DNA of 64,000 nucleotides from Parietaria judaica (taxonomy: Eukaryota > Streptophyta > Magnoliopsida > Rosales > Urticaceae). Below are positions 54,701 to 64,000 of this stretch, one piece after another. A program made the position numbers and the translations under genes. The stretch is taken from assembly GCA_954871525.1 (NCBI GenBank), contig OX940863.1:22456001-22520000 (forward strand), written 5' to 3'. The first letter of the stretch is position 1; each line of letters starts with the position of its first letter. The notes under the pieces were generated by a model. It made no database searches. It was not told the DNA's origin and saw only the letters and a program-made list of their open reading frames with translations.

Positions 54701-56274
54701 CTATAAGCTAAAGAAGGACACCAAGGGGAATGTCCTAAAGCACAAGGCAAGGCTAGTAGCCAAAGGCTACGTGCAGAGGCAAGGAGTTGACTTCGAGGAA
54801 GTATTTGCTCCTGTGGCGAGACTAGACACAATTAGACTCATCTTAGCCCTAGCAGCTCATCAATGTTGGGAGATTCACCACATGGATGTCAAATCGGCAT
54901 TATTAAATGGTGACCTCGAGGAAGAAGTCTACGTTAGTCAACCAGAAGGTTTTGGCGTAAAGGGCAAGGAGCAAAAGGTGTACAAGCTCTCCACGGCTCT
55001 ATACGGGCTACGTCAAGCTCCAAGAGCGTGGAACATACGCCTCGACAAGAGCTTGAAGAGTCTTGAATTCATAAAGTGCTCCAGGGAGCAGGCAGTGTAC
55101 ACCAGGAACAGCAGAGAAGAAGTTCTGGTCGTCGGAGTGTATGTGGACGACCTGATAGTCACTAGATCTAGCGCAGGAGGCGTACAAGGGTTCAAGAAGC
55201 AAATGATGGCCGAGTTCGAGATGAATGATCTTGGACTACTTTCTTACTACCATGGTATTGAGGTAGACCAGAAGAAAGACTGCATCACGCTGAAGCAGTC
55301 GGCCTACGCGAAGAAGATCCTCAAGCAGTTCGAGATGGCGGATTGCAACTCGAGCAAATACCCAATGGAGGCGAAGCTGCAACTCGGGAAGGATGTTGAA
55401 AGAATAGAAGTGGATCCCACGGAGTACAGACCCGTGATCGGGTGCCTGAGGTACCCGCACCCGACCAGACATTTCTCACGGAGTCGGGATAGTTAGTCGA
55501 TTCATGAAGATACCCACAAGTGCACACCAGCAGGCCGTGAAGCACATCTTGCACTACGTGAAAGGAACGACGGACAATGGGATCCAATATGGAAGAGGCA
55601 GAGGAAGCTAGTCGGCTTCACTGACAGTGATCTGGCCGGTGACATTGATGATAGGAATAGTACCGGAGGGATGGCGTTCTACCTCAACGGGAACCTCATC
55701 ACCTGGCAATCTCGGAAGCGAAAGACTGTAGCTCTATCTTCATGTGAAACGGAGTTCATGGCAGCAACCGCAGCAGCGTGTCAAGCTATGTGGTTGAAGG
55801 GGATACTAAGTGAAGTGACTGGAGCCGAGCAGAAGCCAGTAACACTCTATGTGGACAACAAGTCAAAAAATAGCACTAATGAAGAACCCAGTGTTACATG
55901 GTCGGAGCAAAAACATAGACACTCGGTATCATTATATTCGCGAGTGTGTGGAGAAGCGGAAGATCATCGTGGAGTTTGTCAGCACAATGGAGCAGCGGGC
56001 AGACATACTCACCAAGGCTCTAGCAAGAGTTAAGTTCGCGGAGATGAGAGAGGTGCTCGGAGTGAAGAACCTCGACCCAAGTCAAGCTTACGGGGGAGAA
56101 TGTGAGTTTAAGCCTGACTTGGCTCAACCCCAAGCAGAGATCTCCCCACCAGAGATTTTCCCACCAGGATCTTCCCTACCAGAGATCTCCCCACCAGAGC
56201 TTTCCCTAGCAGAGAAAGGCCCGAGCAGAAATCTCCCTAGCAGGAATTCCCCCACCAGAGATGGGTCCGACTAG
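51765..56274 (+). pseudogene. Broken gag-pol of copia-3
   Basis: The same domain order as copia-1: Gag (51798-52580), zinc knuckle [14 protein letters not shown] near 52614, degraded protease ([12 protein letters not shown] near 52932), integrase (53168-54073), RT (54516-55496, YVDD at 55140) and RNase H (55671-56100), running into the 3' LTR as in copia-1. Breaks: TGA nine codons after the first ATG, TAG at 52578-52580, TAG near 52893, a stop near 53146 followed by a frameshift around 53160, TAG near 54072 with a frame change, a 17-base C run at about 54346-54362, a stop near 55494, and further frame changes around 55600 and 55865. It cannot make a polyprotein. Confidence 0.92.
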
Positions 56275-56727
56275 AGATTTTCCCCAGCTGGAAGGGACCC
56301 GATCAGGAATGCTCCTACCAGAGATGAGGGGGAGCAGAGATGCCCCCTAACAGCAAAGGACCATAGCAGGATTATCCCGGGCAGAAACGGGAAACGCCAG
56401 AAGTCAAGAAGAGCTATTCCAGGAAGGTGCCTAACTTGAGGAGCAAGTTTAGAGATACGATTTGGCTTCCTGATTTGATATGATTTGGTTTCCCATCCTA
56501 TTAGGAAACGTGTAAATTGTAAAGATTTGATTGAGTTTATTTTAGGAAGTTTAGCTAGGGTTTAGCTTTCTAGTTTCTCTATAAATATAAGTCTTATGAC
56601 TTTAGTTTGTAACTGTTTGCTCTCTTTGCATTCGACATTAATCTGAGAAAATTCTCCCAACTTTCTTTGTCCTTTGTTTCTTGCTCTTTGTTTCTTTTGG
56701 CAGATCTATTCCCATTGGGAACCAACG
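56101..56727 (+). repeat. 3' LTR of copia-3
   Basis: 627 bp. Relative to the 5' copy it lacks a ~16-bp unit (GGCCCTAGCAGAA region), and many of its differences are transitions. The last base is G instead of A. The TSD TAATA follows at 56728. Confidence 0.92.
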
Positions 56728-56732
56728 TAATA

Positions 56733-58554
56733 GAATATATAATTGTAGCACTTTCATTAAAAGCATGTGACGCATAGGAAGAAAAAGATTAGAGTTAGAA
56801 ATTAATTAAGCTCTTTGCTAAATATAGAGTTGCTTAAGAGTTAATCAAATCCTCTAATGAAAAAGTGACCGTACAAATTATACAGCTAAGAGGGATCAAA
56901 GAAAAATGAGCCCTACGGTATTACGCAAGGCCATATTAATAGGTGACAAACTATATATTATAAAAAGACAATTGAAGGGCATAACTGAAAGGAAAATAAA
57001 AAAGATGAACTTTTGAAACGAGAAAAAAGTTTGAGAGGGATAAAGTGCAAAGTGCCATGAACTCATTGAAGTCTGAAGGTGCAGAGATTGTGTTATGAAA
57101 GTTGTGCAAATTGTGTTGTTATCGAAAAGGGGCACATTAAAATTGGTTTAGTTTTTGTGTCTCTTTCGAATTTTCGGATTTTTGTGTAGATTTTTTCGTA
57201 AGACAAGTGTTTTTTTAAATATTTTTATGTTGTGGAGGTCGAATATTGTATCGAATTTGTGCCATTTTCCTTCTAATTAAGCATGTATATAATAAGCCTT
57301 TTAAAAGAAAGAAAAAATCCGCAACACTAAAGAAAGTTGCAGCAGCCCCTCTCTCGTTTCAAATTTTGTTCAAATTTTATTTTTAATTTTTTAATTTTAA
57401 ATTATGCGTATTTAGCCCCTCCCATATTATAGCAAGCCTCTTGAATTTGTATTGGCTCCACCTTTGAATATCTATATGTTTTTAGCATAATATAACAAAC
57501 TTTGTTACATATACCGAAAGATAACAACTTTTTCTTGACAGAAAAAAAAAAAAGCATTATTATTCATTATTCACTTCGTATGCTAAAAACTTGTCAAATT
57601 AATACTCGTTAAATTAATAATTTCAATTGAAAGATATTTGTGTATGGTCCCGATTCTAACTAATTAATATTAATAAATTATTACTCGATAAATTAATAAC
57701 CTCAACAATATAACAAATATAACAAAATGCTATAGTTCCAACAATATTAATGTATAAAAGTGTTACTTTATATATTTCGGTCTTAGTAAAATGTGAACAT
57801 GCTTTAGTCTTAGGGTTAAACAGTTAATATATTCTATTGTCACAAAAGGGCATTGAAGGTAAAGTGGTAACAAACTACTAAGAGGTGGTTTATTTAATTT
57901 ATAATATAGAAGTATTTATTAATCAGCATGGATTAGTGATATAATACCTAATCACTAATCATATATACTAGTGTTTATGCAAGTGGTGTTGGATAAGACA
58001 AAGCGTGATGCAAGTAAACTAACTTTCTGAAGTGTTGCACATGGTGTCATTAAAACGACCTAATTAATTAGTTAAATCCATATCATAATTAACATGACCT
58101 TCTTAACTATTTGCGTGCGTGAGATATAATTATGGTTCGACAGTTGAGATCGTACCTTGTCTTCAAACAACTTCCATTAACAAACTAATTAAGAATACCA
58201 ACCCTCTGATTATAGGACTAATTAATTAAAAGCTAATTGAGATCATGTTCTAACTATTCCTTATTATCTTTAATAGTACCTTCTTAATTATTTGATTTTG
58301 TTCTTCAGTACTTTTGCCAAGAAGAAACAGCCTAGCATAGGACCAACCCTACGCCTTAACTCTTTTTTTATGTTTAATTTTTAATTTTCTCAAATTATTC
58401 ATTTGGCAAGTAATTGTTTCCGGTGTTACTCAGTTAAATATAGCCTTTATTACTATCATATGAAGATTCAAAGCTTGATGTACACAATTTTTTTTAGAAT
58501 AGAGGCTACAAAACAATATAACTTAACTAGTCATCGTTGTACCGGTTTATTGCG
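56733..58554. other. AT-rich DNA, no gene seen
   Basis: No coding signal or defined element. A patch at 57595-57710 (AATTAATAACTTCAATTG-like, GGTCCCGATTCTAAC) resembles 60395-60540 (GGGACCGGAG, TTAGAGTCGGGATT) in inverted orientation. These are probably two pieces of an old dispersed repeat. Confidence 0.5.
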
Positions 58555-58570
58555 ACGACTACATGCTATT

Positions 58571-58662
58571 TTTTTTAAGGCAGCTTTGCTGCAATGGGGA
58601 TCGAACCCACAACCTCCACTTTGGAGGTGGTGTGGAATTACCACTAGGCTATCCTAGCAACC
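58571..58662 (-). mobile_element. tRNA-derived SINE, 92 bp, with 16-bp target duplication
   Basis: On the minus strand it reads GGATAGCCTAGTGGTAATTC (containing an A-box-like TAGCCTAGTGG). Then comes a small hairpin ACCTCC-AAAG-TGGAGGT, the B-box GGGTTCGATCC, AGCAAAGCTGCC and an A tail (T-run at 58571-58576). It is flanked by ACGACTACATGCTATT at 58555-58570 and 58663-58678, a perfect 16-bp duplication typical of LINE-driven retroposition. The cloverleaf acceptor ends do not pair, so it is not a working tRNA gene. A partial relative is at 38918-39002. Confidence 0.9.
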
Positions 58663-58678
58663 ACGACTACATGCTATT

Positions 58679-59098
58679 ATGAAGACGTGTCGTCGCAATA
58701 ATATTAGTGCTGTCTAATATATGAGGATTTTCAACAAACATATAGTGCATGCATGATGCATGTGTAGTTGTTGTGAGAACATTGATCACGTGGATTACTC
58801 TAAGTACTAGCTATTATTATAAATATTTGCAATGTATATATGTATATTTATATGATACAATTCACAAACACGCGTGCAAATACAAATGGAGAACTTGTAC
58901 ATATATGTTGGTCTTTAGTCAATACGTGGTTTGACAAAAAAAGATGTATATACATAAATTTGAAAAAACTTGTAATTAGTTTTGGTCGCTAGCTAGTCAA
59001 TGTGACACTTACTTATTAGTTACAAGTCCATACATAATTATTTGCACTGTAAACGTGATAGAAAAACACATGACTGATTTACAATTATATTGCCACAT
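58679..59098. other. AT-rich DNA, no gene seen
   Basis: Nothing recognised. Confidence 0.45.
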
Positions 59099-60400
59099 TG
59101 TAAAACTCAAACTCGACCATAGGATAGGAGTTTCTTGGATTCCCACATTATTTAAATATAAGGTTATACATCGACCTGTTATAGTATAGTTTAGAGGTAA
59201 GACTCAAGCGTTACCTGAGGTTATCTCTAAACTATGACAGGCGACTCTTGAACATGAGCCACTTGTTTATGAGCCAGTGGGTTAGCAACCCCCTATATAT
59301 TCAGTCATGTGTTATTATTGAGAGATGAATGCATCACTATTTTATAGGCCCGCGGTGTCACTATATTTAGCCACGGCTTATCTCTGGCTTATTACGTTCT
59401 TCAGTCACGTCTCGGAAGCATGCTTGCAACTAAGCCGCAACGTATGTTTGAGTTATTACGTCCATCGACGACGTTTCTTGCGCGTGTTATGGCACCACGA
59501 CTCAAATGTTATGTCACCGCAGCATGGTGTACTTTCGACCACGTTTTAGATATATTCTCAAAATTGTGCTCACATCAGACCACTCGTTGATACACCACGC
59601 TTCAAAACTGTGCTCAAAGGTTTCAAGCGCTATTTTAACATTGCTTAAATCACATATTTGTACTAGTGAGAGCCACTTGTTAAGGAACCGACAAGTTAGG
59701 AGCCCCATGTCAGCAGTCGACGGGTTAGGAGCCTGCCGACTTCAGTTGATGCTCTCAAGCATATTCGTCACATTTTTGTGTTACGTCTCCGGCCGATTCT
59801 ATTGTTAATAAAGTGGAGATGCCCTTCTTGCTCATCTAACTCAGGGTTGAGATGAGCCTACTGAAGTTGAGCTATAGTTTGCAAGGCCGTGTTCCATGAT
59901 TCTTGGCGAATTTTTTCCAACATTGGAAATAGTGGAAGATGGGCATCGTTAAATTGATCCTGAATTATTGTTAACATCTTATTCAGAGCACCGGCATAAC
60001 CCTCATTTTGCGGGTTACCCTGCATTTTTAATTTTCTACAGCACAACATAATTGCTAGTTAATTAAAAAACGGAAACTATTCCAATGTGTTCATAACCAA
60101 TAAAAATATCCAGAAAAAAGATATTACTAACAATGGAAAACAGATATATAGTCATACTGTAAAACCCGAACCCGATGCGTGAGAAAGATAGGATAGGAGT
60201 GTCGTGGAGTCCCACATTATTTGAATAAAAGGTGATACATAAATATGTGGCAGTAAACAAGAATAATAGGTTGCACAATCTCTCATAATTCTCTTTGTAT
60301 TATCAAATATGATAGTTTATAAAATGATGCATTCATCTCTCCGTGATAACACATTTTTTTAGTAAACTCAATATATATACAGCATAACCTCTATAAATTA
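59099..60400. repeat. Diverged direct/inverted repeat region, possibly an old TRIM-like element
   Basis: TGTAAAACTCAAACTCGACC near 59099 and TGTAAAACCCGAACCCGATG at 60158 begin two direct copies. Both continue through AGGATAGGAGT and CCCACATTATTT to TATACAT/GATACAT. The phrase GAGAGATGAATGCATCA (59321-59337) reappears inverted at 60333-60349. A hairpin (AGTTTAGAGGTAA / TTATCTCTAAACT) lies at 59189-59233. TG-starting short direct repeats ~1 kb apart could be LTRs of a TRIM, but I see no PBS, PPT or target duplication. I find no coding sequence here. Confidence 0.4.
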
Positions 60401-61697
60401 ATACTGTTGGGACCGGAGAATTTTATTATATTATCTAGGCAAAATTTAGTCATGTAAGTTAGAGTCGGGATTATAAAAAAAAAATCTATTTTATCGAGGT
60501 TTTTAATTTATCGAGTATTAATTTAACGAGGTTCTAAAATATATATATCTTATTTAATTTGCTTTGCTTTGTAGGGTATTTACAACTTATAAAAATTCAC
60601 ATCGTTTTGGGGACCAAAAGAAGAAAACATTATCTTCGTTTTTAGTTGATAATAACGCCATGCACTCTGTCGGTAAGCAACCAACAAAACCTAATTTTGC
60701 AATTTATCAAATTGAAAAAGCAGTCAATACATACATGACGATCGTGCATATTAATCGGTTCTTCAACAAGTGTGTATAGTATATATATAATTTTCTATTT
60801 ATCCTTAGGTGATATGGTACATATATATATGATTTTCTATTTAATCCTTAAATAATAGTGAGCACCAATAATTAAGTTTAACTATAAATATATGGGTCCA
60901 GCAAGGTGCTCAATAATTTGTACTCTTAATTCAAAAGGCTAGAAGATAGGACTATGAGCACCTATGAATAGTGTACTTTTTTTTTTGAACAAATGAATAG
61001 TGTACTTATGTGCCTAAATAACTTAATTATTTGAGGTTAACTTAATTATAGTTTAATTAGTTAGTACCGTCCTTCAACTATTCTATATTATGATATATAT
61101 ATATATAAATATTATCTCATTAATATATATTTTGACTAAGCTAGTTCAAAAGGAAAGGAAAGATAATATATGTCCATGAATATAATTTTTTCCTTATATA
61201 GAAGCAACCAATGGGTGTAACTCTTTTCTTTTCTATCTCATTTACAAAACAAAATTAATAGCTTTTTTAAAAACAAAAATTTGACTGAATACTGATTATT
61301 TATGTACAATTATGCTTTGTAATCTTTTTAAGTGTAGTCATATTTTGCTCACCAACCATCTTAATCAGGGCATAAATATTTAGGTGGAAATCCTCAAAGC
61401 TCTCCTATTTTATTTGACTTGACGAAAAACTTATTTACTATATATATCTGTGCCTCATTCTCTCCATGTGATTGGCATTATATACGACATGAAAATAATA
61501 ATAATAATCCCTTTCAGATAAAAATTACTAAAACAGGACATAAGATTCTCTTGTGAATATATATTAGTAAAAGAATTTCATTAAATAATTAACGGGATTG
61601 TACTAAGGTTCTGTTAGAATATTCACTGAAAGGTACATGCATACAAATGAAATTAAAGTAAAACACACACACATGTATATTATATTGTATTGTATTA
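60401..61697. other. AT-rich DNA, no gene seen
   Basis: TA-rich with short microsatellites (for example near 61095-61110) and nothing else recognised. Confidence 0.5.
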
Positions 61698-61912
61698 TAT
61701 ATATATGGGTAAACTGCGGCTAATGTACCCAATGTTTGATTCGCTGCGGATTATGTACCCAATGTTTATTTCCGTTAGATTTTTCATCCATTCCGTCACT
61801 TGACCGTTAACCAGTGCCACGTCAGCTCCACCTAAGCACCCACGTGGCGTTGATTCCTCCAATCGCGACCTGCCACGTGTCATGTGGCATTGCAAAATTG
61901 CAAAAAAAATTA

Positions 61913-61980
61913 GGCTGGGTAGGAATCGAACTCACGACCTCTACCTTGTTGAGCTTACACTCAACCACTTGAACCATGAT
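61913..61980 (-). repeat. tRNA-like segment in the left arm of element B
   Basis: On the minus strand: GGTTCAAGTGGTTGAGTGTA, about 20 bases, then GTCGTGAGTTCGATTCCTAC, giving an A-box-like and a B-box-like sequence at tRNA spacing. The inverted counterpart in the right arm is at about 62402-62470 (plus strand), with several substitutions. Confidence 0.6.
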
Positions 61981-62401
61981 CACTTCTTGTTATTTAATTG
62001 TACACATAGATATTTATATAAACAACTTGTACATAAGTTGTAACATGTATAAAATATAACATGTTTAAAATGTAAAATGTAAACCTATTATTTCTACCAT
62101 ATACATATACGTAAGGGCTGCTAATCATATAAACCTTTATTATTCTATTCCTCTACTTTTTGAGGAATATATATGGTAGATATATATTATTTTGGAGGTT
62201 TATATGATTAAGCACTCAAAAAGTAGAGGAATAGAATAATAAAGGTTTACATGATTAGCAGCCCTTACGTATATGTATATGGTAGAAATAATAGGTTTAC
62301 ACTTTATATTTTAAACATGTTATATTTTATACATGTTACAACTTATGTACAGGTTGTTTATATAAATATTTATGTGTACAATTGAATGACAAGAAGTGAC
62401 A

Positions 62402-62470
62402 ATGGTTGAAGTGGTTGAGTGTAACCTCAATAACGTAGAAGTCATGAGTTCGATTCCCACTCAACACTAA
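62402..62470 (+). repeat. tRNA-like segment in the right arm of element B
   Basis: GGTTGAAGTGGTTGAGTGTA followed by GTCATGAGTTCGATTCCCAC: the right-arm copy of the tRNA-like sequence, with an intact B-box consensus. The acceptor stem does not pair, so no functional tRNA is claimed. Confidence 0.6.
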
Positions 62471-62681
62471 TTTTTTTTACAATTTTGCAATGCAACATGA
62501 CACGTGGCAGGTCGCGATTGGAGGAATCAGCGCCACATGGGTGCTTAGGTGGAGCTGACGTGGCACTGTTAACGGTCAAGTGACGGAATGGATGAAAAAT
62601 CTAACGAAAATAAACATTGGGTACATAATCCGCAGCGAATCAAACATTGGGTACATTAGCCGCAGTTTATCCTATATATAT

Positions 62682-64000
62682 ATATATATATATATATGAA
62701 TATTTGATTATTGTTTGGTCTAAGCTCAATGCATCAAAGTTTATTACATTTTGACCAAGTACTCTTCACTAAATATACTCGCCCTTATTAATATAACATA
62801 ATTCAGCTCTAAAAATGAAACATTACAAAATGTTTGGATCCCTTCTTTTTTGGAACACATTATTGTGCCTCTTCTTCATAAATTTCTATTTATTTATATA
62901 TGTCATGTATATAAAAAGACACACCAAGATATACATTATACTCTAGTCTAAAAATCAGAAGAAAAAAAATCAATTGAAGTGAAAATTAATGTCAACATAG
63001 AGTCACTATGGCTCGCTTTTATACGTCCATTTGCCGCATAAAGTTGTCTTTGCTATAATCGAACATAGTTTTTAATGGTTATGACCGTCTTTCTCACGCT
63101 CTCTCTTTTGTGCTGGTAGTACTACAAAAGTCGGCCACAAACCTAGATGATTGGAAATTAGAGCTACGCCCAGAGCTCTAAAAACTGAGGTCTACTAAAT
63201 GTATACCGAAGAGTTTTTTTTTTTTTTTGAAGTTATCGGCAACTTTTCCATCGTGTGTCATTGCCATTTTGCATTTGCCGAAAACTTATTGTTGTTATGA
63301 CGACAACTTGCCGTTTTTACAAAGAGTAAAAATACTAGTTTATTGAGAAGTTATGCACAAATTTTGACTATTCCCCAAAATAATTCACTAATACATCTCT
63401 CAATGTCTTTCATTTTTTTTTTAGAAATTAATAATCCTACATTATATCAAATTTCAAATATAAATTTTATTTTTATATAAAATTACAATTATATAAAAAT
63501 TCATCGATAAATCATTACTAATCAGTAAACTCATAAAATCGAACATTTTTTCTTCGGTAACATTATTTAGAACCTTGGCTACACAAAAAAACATATAAAA
63601 AGACCTAATAAAAATACTTCGCTTGATAGCTCAATTACTTTGCGTCGGATGTTAGTAACAGTTTCAGAATTCTACACTCAACTTACTATAATTAATTATA
63701 TATATATGTATTATATATACAGTGTAATGTTGTGCCTCTTCGGAGACAATATAATTGATAGCTACAAGTATTTATTTTTATATATATTAAATAAATTGGT
63801 AGACAGACACGCCATCTGAGAAACTGGTGCTTTACCACCTTTTCTTTCTCTCTTTGTTGTGTGTGCTTTTTCGTTAGCAGCTAGGTTTTGTTTTTTTCTC
63901 TCTCCCTTATAAACTTATCATTATATAACTTGGATAAACATCTTATATATGCACACACATACATGTATATGTGTATATATATATATAGAGAGATACATAT
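62682..64000. other. AT-rich DNA to window end, no gene seen
   Basis: No coding frame or defined repeat. CT-rich and TA-rich tracts occur in the last 200 bp; a promoter beyond the window edge cannot be judged. Confidence 0.5.

Larger units (their letters stand above)
51093..56727 (+). mobile_element. Degraded copia element related to copia-1 (copia-3)
   Basis: LTRs at 51093-51735 and 56101-56727, PPT ACGGGGGAGAA at 56090-56100, and TSD TAATA at 51088-51092 and 56728-56732. The terminal CA of the right LTR has become CG. The PBS is altered (TTGTATCAGAGC). The LTRs differ by about 23 substitutions plus a 16-bp and smaller indels (roughly 3.7% by eye), so the insertion is several-fold older than copia-1. 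The internal region matches copia-1 along its whole length, but gag-pol carries several stops and frameshifts. Confidence 0.93.
61707..62672. mobile_element. Near-palindromic fold-back element B, 966 bp
   Basis: Begins GGGTAAACTGCGGCTAATGT and ends with an almost exact reverse complement (one mismatch: GTTTATCC). Arms of about 440-480 bp are inverted copies meeting near 62165-62200. Terminal ~60 bp, including ATGTACCCAATGTTT repeats, are shared with element A at 19471-20461; the interiors differ. Flanks TATATATAT on both sides fit a 9-bp duplication but are low-complexity. Each arm contains a tRNA-like segment (listed separately). Confidence 0.87.

Noticed and set aside
58571..58662. Functional tRNA gene
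   Set aside because: The A and B boxes are good, but the acceptor stem does not pair, and the A tail plus target duplications mark it as a retroposed SINE.
61913..61980. Functional tRNA gene in the fold-back arm
   Set aside because: No pairing acceptor stem, and it is mirrored in the opposite arm as part of a transposon.

Overview
This window reads as nuclear DNA from a flowering plant, probably a eudicot. It is AT-rich, its genes have GT-AG introns, its retrotransposons carry the plant-type primer-binding site TGGTATCAGAGC (initiator tRNA-Met), and it holds a PLS-class pentatricopeptide-repeat gene, a family typical of land plants. Nothing fixes the species. I found no rRNA gene, functional tRNA gene or CRISPR array.

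Three host genes are well supported. (1) 11881-14593 (+) is an E/E+-type PPR protein closely resembling the mitochondrial RNA-editing factor MEF13. A 23-nt first coding exon probably supplies its start codon. (2) 22384-27061 (-) is an eight-exon gene for a 796-residue nucleotidyltransferase of the PAP/OAS1 substrate-binding-domain superfamily. (3) 35483-37649 (+) is a nine-exon gene for a 222-residue conserved plant membrane protein with a signal peptide and a C-terminal membrane segment; its function is unknown. The three belong to unrelated pathways and form no cluster.

Most of the rest is mobile DNA. There are three copia retrotransposons. The one at 2206-7626 is intact and apparently young: TSD ATGTG, LTRs differing at 2 of 547 positions, one open gag-pol frame. 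The one at 41063-46261 has 133-bp LTRs, lacks the N-terminal part of Gag and is broken. The one at 51093-56727 is an older, heavily mutated relative of the first. A remnant of its LTR lies at the left edge (1-106). Other LTR pieces are a solo LTR with TSD AGAAG (30141-30984), a truncated copia-type LTR (32202-32873) and a long GC-rich minus-strand LTR-like block (about 33187-34810).

DNA transposons are also plentiful. A 3.7-kb Mutator-like element (15751-19442, 9-bp TSD) carries a captured pyruvate kinase first exon, and a 477-bp relative lies at 28955-29431. Two near-palindromic fold-back elements share their termini (19471-20461 and 61707-62672); the second carries tRNA-like promoter sequence in both arms. 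A third, unrelated fold-back element is at 20856-21398. Several hAT-like elements have 8-bp TSDs (8482-9509, 34992-35233, 47964-48678). A tRNA-derived SINE with a 16-bp TSD is at 58571-58662, with a second partial copy near 38918-39002.

The layout is host gene islands at 11.8-14.6, 22.0-27.1 and 35.4-37.7 kb, separated by nested repeats, with AT-rich DNA in which I see no gene in 46.3-51.0 kb and from 56.7 kb to the end. All exon boundaries come from reading splice sites and reading frames by eye. Element boundaries rest on visible target-site duplications and terminal repeats; repeat families were judged from memory, without database support.
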